A DNA stretch of 64,000 nucleotides from Copromyces sp. CBS 386.78 (Eukaryota > Ascomycota > Sordariomycetes > Sordariales > Sordariaceae), in NCBI GenBank assembly GCA_030685235.1, contig MU839097.1, positions 1-64,000 on the forward strand. The letters run 5' to 3'. How positions within the stretch are numbered: the stretch's first letter is position 1; the number at the start of each line of letters is the position of its first letter. Both the position numbers and the translations under genes were made by a program. This document shows, one piece after another, positions 57,218 to 64,000 of the stretch. Under the pieces are notes generated by a model that searched no databases, was not told where the DNA came from, and was given only the letters and a program-made list of their open reading frames with translations.

Positions 57218-58419
57218 ATGGACGCGCCATCAGCAGCCGGCCCTACCTCCCCAGACCGACCCTCGGCAACCTTCACGCGGCGAAAACCTTCCAAGATGGC
57301 GGCCTCTCCCGAACTCTCCAACGGCGCGTCGTCCTCAACAAGGTCTCGCCAGGAGCCGCAACGCAACAACCCCTACTACCCCTCCCCAACCGAAACCATT
57401 TTGCTAGCAGCTTACCCCGTCCTCCTCCTCTTCGGCACACTCTTCTCGCTGCTCAACCCCTCCGTCCGCTCCTCGCCCTACGACTTCATCTCGCAATCGC
57501 ACGTGCAAGATTCGGGCGCCGTTCCCTCCTATTTCGCTCGCAAAGACAACATATTCAACGTCTTGTTTGTCAAGCGCGCGTGGCTTTGGATCACGGTCAG
57601 CTTTTTCGTCTTCGTCCTGACGCACCCCGGCTACAAAACCACGGCACGCAAACTTCGCGCAACGGTGCGCTGGGGCCTAGTGACTCTGTGGTGGATCTTT
57701 GTCACGCAGTGGTTTTTCGGCCCGGCGATTGTGGATCGGGGGTTCAGGGTTACTGGTGGAAAATGCGCCGTTGCGCAGGCCAAGGTCAACGAGCAAGTCA
57801 AGGCGGACTCGGTTCCGGGGCCGGTGGGCGCGGATGTGGATGTTGCGGGATTCAAGGAATTTGTGACGGCGGCGGCGTGTAAAGCTGCTGGAGGCAGGTG
57901 GACGGGTGGACATGATATCTCGGGACATGTGTTCTTGTTGGTTTTGGGGAGTGCATTCTTGGTGCAGGAGGTTGGGTGGGTTGTTGCTAGGGATTACTGG
58001 AGACGGAATGTCAAAGACGAAAGGACGGTGGTGATGCATGATGGGGCTGTCAAGTCTGCGGAAACAGACTTGGCTGCTGACAAGAGGTGGGATGATTATA
58101 GCCCGGAGATGGATGAGGCTAGGGAGGTCAGGGAGGTGAGAGATGTTGGAGCAGGACTGTGGAATGCGTTGGGACATGGAGGCAAGGTTGCGTTGGGAGT
58201 GGTGGGGCTGTCCGCGTGGATGTTGTTGATGACGGCTATTTACTTTCATACGTGGTTTGAAAAGGTAAGTCCCCTTTGTCTGAGTTGGAAGAGAAAGATT
58301 GCTAACATGATCGACAGCTTACTGGGCTTCTTGTCGCGCTGATGGGCTTGTACTTTACGTACATTGTGCCGCGATTTGTCCCGGCTTTGCGGGAGATTGT
58401 TGGACTGCCTGGTCTTTAA
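57218..58419 (+). CDS. FIT/Scs3-family ER membrane protein (acyl-CoA diphosphatase-like)
   Basis: Exons 57,218-58,264 and 58,318-58,419 are joined by a 53-bp phase-0 intron (GTAAGT, GCTAAC, GACAG), giving 382 residues. The frame is open 11 codons further upstream but only from a TTG, so the ATG is used. Hydrophobic segments lie at about 60-80, 120-140, 150-170, 238-255, 325-345 and 350-370. The family signature HDISGHVFLL (232-241) and YFHTWFEK (342-349) supply the two histidines, His237 and His344, needed in mammalian FIT2. FIT proteins sit in the ER, hydrolyse acyl-CoA to a phosphopantetheine product and act in lipid-droplet budding; yeast homologues are Scs3 and Yft2. Exon 2 (LTGLLVALMGLYFTYIVPRF) is the last membrane segment. 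The N-terminal 50 residues are Ser/Pro-rich. The assignment rests on motifs and topology. Confidence 0.88.
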
Positions 58420-58695
58420 GGTCATGGCCATGGATTGGTAGAGAAGGGCATTTGGTGGCGTGGCATAGCATAGACTACTTGTAATATCCATGTTTTACTG
58501 TTTTACATTCCCCTTATGAACCGAATCAGGACCAACGCACAGACCACCACCCATGACCTCATGGAAGCTATTCGCGACGATTGACCCAACTTCCTCCTGA
58601 CAACGCGACAGCATCCATACCTCAAAGCATCCGCACAAAGTCAATTCAACGCGCGCATTGCATTACAGGACATGACTTTCACACACGCAGACACC

Positions 58696-60042
58696 ATGCC
58701 TCCCCGAATCAAAGCTCCGGCAAACCTCCCCGAGCTCGTCCGGACAGCCTTCAACAAGGCGCGCGCATTAGGAGATGTCAACTTTTATCCGACACAGGTG
58801 ACTCTGGTGGACGTGAATTCCATTCCTGTATGCGCTTTCATCCCTCCTAGCACCTGAGCCTCATGATCCGGTCTGGTTCAACCTCAATTCCAACCTTCCA
58901 TCCCCCCTTCTAACCTCCTTACTTCTGACTTCTGACTTCTTCGCAACCAGTTCCAACTCCGCTTCTCCCCCTCCCTAGCCAACAAGCCCAAAGGTCCCAA
59001 ACCCGTCGGGGTAATCGACCACCGCGTTCCTTCGCCGCCGTCTACCACATCCGTCGGTACCGTGTCACCAGCCCCTGGTGGTGGGCTCGAACCGCCCAAA
59101 AAGAAACTCATCTTCGACCCCTTCGATAACCCACTCCCCTCGATGCTCATCACCCCTCTGCCTCCCCACCATATCCTCGTGCTGAACAAGTTTGCCATTG
59201 TCCCGGAACACTTTATTTTGACCACCAAGGAGTACAAGGAGCAGACGCACCTGCTTGAGCAATTCGATCTGGAAGCGACGAGGGCGTGCATACAAGCTTA
59301 CGAGCAATATGCCGCCGCCGCGGGTGGGACCCAAGGAGAAGAGGAGGAGGAAGGGCAAGAACCGAAACTGTATGCCTTCTTCAACTGTGGTGAACATTCC
59401 GGGGCGAGTCAGCCGCATAGGCATTTACAGCTTCTGGTTGTGGAGAGGATGAGGGAGGGGCTGGAGGGTGTCGAAGGGAGGTGGGAAGTCCTAGCCCAAC
59501 AACTGGTTGAAGGCAAGGAAACGGAAACAAGCCAAAAGCTACCGTTCAAGACATTCGCCGAACGGTTGACGCCGGAGATGACGGGGGAGGAGCTGCATAA
59601 GACATATCTGGGTTTGTATAGACGGGCGAGGGACGCCGTCCGTCGGTATCAGTCTTCCCACTCTTATTCTCCATCACTAGCACAACAACCACCACAGCAG
59701 CACCACCAAAGCAACGGGGCAGACGAGATCCAAACAGGCGGCGAGGCCTCAATCTCCTACAACCTAGCCATGACCCGCGACGTCATGGTCATCATCCCTC
59801 GCTTGGCAGAGGGAACCGCGATTGTCGAAAGGAAGCTAGGTGGCAACGGGGAGGAGGCAGGAGAAGAGGAAGAAGAGGTGGTGGTGGGTAAGCTGGCCCT
59901 CAATGGGACCGTGTTGGCGGGCACGGCGCTGGTGAAGAGTCAGAGGGAGTGGGATGCTTTGAGGAGGAATCCCGAGAGGGTGGGGGAGTTGTTGGAGGTT
60001 ATTGGGCTGCCTAGTAATAACTGTCAAGGGGGGGAGGAATGA
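58696..60042 (+). CDS. Ap4A phosphorylase (ATP adenylyltransferase, APA1/APA2 type)
   Basis: Exons 58,696-58,827 and 58,951-60,042 are joined by a 123-bp intron (donor GTATGC, pyrimidine-rich, acceptor CCAG), giving 407 residues. The join reads NSIPFQLRFSPSLANKP, matching the conserved ALANKP region. The HIT-superfamily signature is NCGEHSGASQPHRHLQLL, with His-x-His-x-Gln at 200-204; the middle histidine would be the nucleophile. The enzyme splits Ap4A with phosphate into ATP and ADP, in the cytoplasm. ISYNLAMTRDVMVIIPR is the conserved C-terminal block. Fungus-specific low-complexity inserts (Glu runs, a Gln/His/Pro run) enlarge it beyond the yeast proteins. An ATG 24 bp upstream (58,672) is in frame; the later one has a better context (CACCATGCC) and fits family starts. 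Confidence 0.9.
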
Positions 60043-61116
60043 TAGGAAGGGGGTGTTGTGAGGAGGTGCGTGGGCATGTAAGTGCTGGTCACAAATGCTA
60101 CGTGTCCGTTTGTTGACAACCTAAGTCTCAGCACATCCGTTGGAAGACTGGTGTCGGGTCGGGCCTCTTGCAGCTCGTCGTTTGCCGGATGCCGGGTGCG
60201 TTGACGAGGGAGCGTTGACGAACCTTCACGGGCTGCTCCGGTTATTCAATTCAGACTTGGGGCATCACGACACTGATCGACGACATTTCGTTATCACCAT
60301 CTTCAGCATTCAGCGATACCATCGATTGAACGTGCCTCTATAATATTAACTCGATATTTACGGCAACCAAATCTTGTCTATCTATCTGGTTTAACGCCGG
60401 TCTAATATGCCGACCCTTTGCATTCCATTTCTTTCTCGCCTTTGTCTCCCGAACCGAACCGAGCCGAGCCAGACCGAGCCATGAATACCGGAAAGTGAGG
60501 AAAACCGGTAGAAAAACAACCGCTGGAATGACCGAACTCCTAAGGAACCGAAATGCACCGCCAGGCCTTTTACCTAAAACCCCTTTTCCTTTCCTTTCCA
60601 TTTTCTCTGCCTTTCGTTTTGTTGCCTTTCTTGCTGCTTTGCTGTGTATTATGTCCTGTGGATCCTTTTTGATTTTCCATCCCTGGCGTTTGATTGATGT
60701 CATGTCCTCCATTCACCCTATGCTCTGTTTATTCTCATTCCTCCTCATCAAACTCCCCTCTCCCATTCTTTTCCATCAACCGTTACTTGTCCACCCCCCT
60801 TCCTTCAACCCTTTCTATAACCTTGCCAAGTGTTTTGTTTCCTTGTCCAAGGTATGATGTGCCGTCTATGTATGTGTGTGTGTGTTTGTGCCTATAGTAC
60901 TAGTAACGAGCCCCCCCCATTCTGTATTCGGTACAAAAAGGCAAAAGCGTATTGTACTATTACAGAGGAGGGGACACACACATTCATATACATACCAAAG
61001 CAGCACACATCCGAGTACCTATGTAATGAAAAGCCGTCAAGTGACAGGTTGGTGTGTTGGTGAATAGAGAGTGATTGAGGGAGGGTAGATAGACGCAGGT
61101 TAAAGGGAGACGAGGA
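60043..61116. other. Intergenic between convergent genes
   Basis: The 3' regions of the Ap4A phosphorylase and Myb-like genes, which converge here. Pyrimidine-rich with short simple repeats (a TG run near 60,872-60,888). No supported gene. Confidence 0.5.
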
Positions 61117-63991
61117 TTACTCCTCCATGTAATCATCATCATCAGAATCCTCGTCCTCGTCCTCGTCCTCGTCCTCCTCCTCAGAGTCAGACACGTCCGA
61201 GGCATCGTAGTCACCATCTCCATCAGTGCCATTTTGATTGCTCCGGTCATTGCTCTCATCAGCGTCATCGCCTAGGGCACTCATATCAAGCCAATCCGAG
61301 TAGGCTAGGTTGCCGTCACCCTCGCCATCATCCCTCTCGCTCTTCATATGGGTAGAAGAGGTATTAGCAGCAGCAGCCTCGCGCTTAACACCTCTCTCCT
61401 GCTGATCCACAGAGTCACGACGTTGACCCTGAACCTGACCCTGACCCTGACGACCACCAGCAGCAGCAATAGCACCCCCCCTCGAGTGGAAACCAGAAGA
61501 GGCACCTTGACCAGCAGACTGAGAAAGAGCATGATAAGGACTCCGCTTACTCCTCTGCTCCCAAAACGGCTTCTGCAGATCCTTGCCGCGCGCAAGCTGG
61601 TCGCGCATCAGCTCCTCCCAGCGCTTGCGGACCGTGGCGTTGCCGAACTTGTAGGACCCGCCGTGCGAGACGATGTAGTGGGCTACTTGCTTCCAGGGGA
61701 TTTTGGTGGTGGTTGTGGGGACGCCTCTGGGTTGTTGACTGCTGCTGCTGCTGCTGCTGGGCTGAGGGTGGTTGGATGTGGATGTGGATGTGGATGTGGA
61801 GGCTAAGGCGGAGGGAGAAGTCGGGGAAGTAGGGGAGGTTGAGGTGTTGGTGTTGTTGGAAGTCGGCGAGGTCGATGACTTGGAGGAGGTAGAGACCAGA
61901 GAGGTGATGCTCATTGCCTCACCACCGCCGGCGGGTGTTGTCGTTGTTGTTCTTGTCGAGGACGAGACGGACATGGAGGAGGAAGACATGGAGCCCCTGG
62001 AGGCCCTGGAGGCGTTGGAGTAAGTAACGCTCAATGGCCCTTTGGCGAGCGTGCGGACGGCTTGTTCCAGGAGACGCAACTGTTTTCGAATCATTGGAAG
62101 TCAGCATGCACATCCTTTTGGTCTGGGCATCGCCACCACTTGTTCCCTTTTGTTTCATCATCACACTATCCACTAGGTACCTACTCAAGTCACGACAAAG
62201 GGGCAAAGGGTAAAGGGTACTCACATCCTTGTCAGTCCACTCCGGCTTCCTCACCCTCTCTTCCCTACTCTTCGTCAAAGTCCTGTACCGCCCTCTCAGC
62301 GTCGATTCCGCCTCGGTGAACCGACCGATTTGCGCGATCTGCTTGTACGACTTTCCTTGCTTGCGAAGGCGAACCAGAAGCGCGTCTTGCTCCGCTCTGG
62401 CGCGCTTGAGATGGTCCGTTGCTGTGGCGGGGAGACCTTGGGCGCGGCGTTTGGTGTTGGACGTGTTGTTGGAAGAGGATGAGGAGGGGTGGTAGGGGTG
62501 GGCTCCGCGGCCCTGGTGGTGGAAGGGCTGTTGGTTGCGACGGGACATGGAAGCAAGGTGTTGGGGGTGCTGCTGGTGAGGATGTTGATGGGCATGGGAA
62601 GGAAGCATGTTGGGCTGCTTCATCATCAGAGCTTGATGATGATGGTGGGCAAGGCCGTGAGCATGGCCCTGGCCCTGGTGATGTCCCCAGGTCATGGACA
62701 TGGAAGGGGAGTTAGGATGGGAAGGAGGGAGCATCTCTCTGGTTGTCATCACTCCGGGGTTATAGCGAGGGGAAGGCGGGCGGCCGCCCATCCGGTGAGG
62801 GGGGCTGTGAGGGAGGGACTTGCGTTGTGCCCGGCTTTGTTGCTGTTGATGTTGTTGGACGTAATGGGGATGGAGCTGGTTGGTGTTGATATGACCATGA
62901 CCACCACTGCCGAACTGGACAACGCTGTTGTTGTTGTTGACGCCAAAGTCAATGGGCAAGGAGGGCATCTGGTTCACGGTCTGGTGGAAGAAGCTGTGTG
63001 CATTGAGAGGCGAGGAGTCAGGCGAAGGATGAGGCGTCGGCGTCTTGTGGTGTTGGTTATGGCTGTTGTTCAGCCAAAGCGAGCCGGGCGAGACGGACAG
63101 TGGTCCCTCAGCCTTTAGGGCGGCGTTGGTGTTGTCATGGTCCAAGTGTGTAGGGCCACCCGAAGATGGGTAGGTGTCAAATACCGTGCGGTGAGAGATG
63201 GGGCCTCGGAAGAGAATGTCACCGCCGCTGGTGCTGGAGTGGGAAGAAGACCCAAGTGAGAAGTTACTACCGCTACCGTCAAACGACGCCGCCACCTGGC
63301 CGCCATTGAGCATGACTGATGGGTACTGATTCTGCTGCTGGTGCTGAAGTGAGACAACACCGCCGTTGGCAGAAGACATGGAGCGACCGACTCCAAAGCT
63401 GCTGTGCGTAGGGCTGGGAAGGCCGTCACAGAGAAGTGATTGGTGACCAGTCGCACCACCACCGTGCTGGAAGGGGTTGATGGGGCTTGATGGCATGGCA
63501 GAAGACATGCCTCCATCGGACATGTTGTCGAATGACGAGAACCGAGGTTCATCCATCATCGGGTCGGCAGAGAGAGCGGAGTACTGGTGGAGGTTGTGCC
63601 ACCTTGGTTCAGCTGCTTGGTGGTGGTGGTTGTGGGAAGAAACAAACGAAGGTGAGGCCGAGGTGAGGGATGGTTGCGACGACGGGGCTGATGACCAGAC
63701 TACGCCGAAATCTGACAGAATTTGCTGGTGAGGAGGGGCACTGCCGGCATTGTTGAAGAGAGAGTCTGGCTCAACGGTTCCTTGGAGGCACTGCGCAGAC
63801 GCATCTGACAGGTTCTGAGAGGAGAAATCTGCTGGCTGTTGCTGTTGCTGATGTTGCTGGCCCTGACCGGGATAGGCAGCCATGCTGCGACTGTGAGGAG
63901 AGGCGAGGCTGGCGGTAGTGGCAGTGGTAGCGGTGGTGTCGTAGCTGCCCTGGATCTGCTGCTGTTGGAAGTAATCTCTGGTCAGTAACAT
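61117..63991 (-). CDS. Gln/Ser-rich Myb-like DNA-binding protein, possibly incomplete at the window edge
   Basis: Exons 62,225-63,991 and 61,117-62,079 are joined by a 145-bp phase-0 intron (GTGAGT, AACAG), giving 909 residues. The frame has no stop in the nine bases beyond this ATG, so the real start may be outside the window. Residues 1-530 are low-complexity, rich in Gln, His, Ser and Pro. A first Myb/SANT-like helix set is at 533-575 (LLVRLRKQGKSYKQIAQIGR). A second begins PEWTDKD at the exon end, continues LRLLEQAVRTLAKG, and is completed only about 110 residues later by IPWKQVAHYIVSHGGSYKFG and VRKRWEELM. The gap is Ser/Thr-rich. The C-terminus is strongly acidic (DEDEDEDEDS). It is presumably a nuclear transcription factor; I cannot name the target or an orthologue. 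Confidence 0.82.
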
Positions 63992-64000
63992 GTTCGATGT

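Noticed and set aside
62489..63118. 209-codon plus frame rich in Met, Val and Gly
   Set aside because: Antisense to the low-complexity part of the Myb-like gene; no domain.

Overview
The window looks like a filamentous ascomycete, most likely Neurospora or a close relative in the Sordariales. The genes carry short introns with GTAAGT/GTGAGT donors and CTAAC-type branch sites, and they encode typical fungal products (AA9, GH55). GC-normal genic DNA alternates sharply with very AT-rich blocks. In those blocks C-to-T and G-to-A changes have put TAA/TAG stops into recognisable retrotransposon reading frames, which is the signature of repeat-induced point mutation (RIP). The genus is inferred; nothing in the sequence proves it.

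Region 1 (1-21,402) can be resolved as a nested transposon stack. A Ty1/copia element, C1 (337-21,397, coded on the minus strand, 174-bp LTRs, target duplication CAGTT), lies inside a host reading frame. The frame continues without a shift on the other side (2-336, then 21,403-21,640). C1 was itself hit three times. Gypsy chromovirus A is at 1,586-9,000 (231-bp LTRs, CTTAT duplication). A GC-rich inverted-repeat DNA element with almost no RIP is at 10,919-11,704 (8-bp duplication). Gypsy chromovirus B is at 12,606-20,041 (250-bp LTRs). Removing the three insertions leaves a copia of about 5.4 kb. Element A carries a decayed antisense reading frame of about 300 codons downstream of pol.

Region 2 (21,403-36,155) is genic: a truncated protein-kinase fragment, a PIF1-type helicase with a probable mitochondrial presequence, an AA9 lytic polysaccharide monooxygenase, an F-box/leucine-rich protein, and an F-box/WD40 protein. 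All except the kinase fragment are on the minus strand.

Region 3 (36,947-42,858) is a second RIP-mutated copia, C2 (166-bp LTRs, AGAAG duplication, minus strand). It is inserted about 790 bp upstream of the F-box/WD40 start codon. It contains a mutated but still foldable tRNA-like sequence.

Region 4 (42,864-64,000) begins with a diverged paralogue of the F-box/leucine-rich gene, with the same intron positions and phases, on the plus strand. About 6 kb of gene-poor DNA follows, with microsatellites and CCTAGG-type palindromes. Then come a GH55 exo-beta-1,3-glucanase, a FIT/Scs3-type ER lipid-droplet protein, an Ap4A phosphorylase, and a glutamine-rich Myb-like protein running to the window edge. 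Three F-box genes within about 18 kb suggest a local cluster of SCF substrate receptors; the two secreted enzymes act on plant or fungal cell-wall polysaccharides. No clean rRNA gene, intact tRNA gene or CRISPR array was seen.
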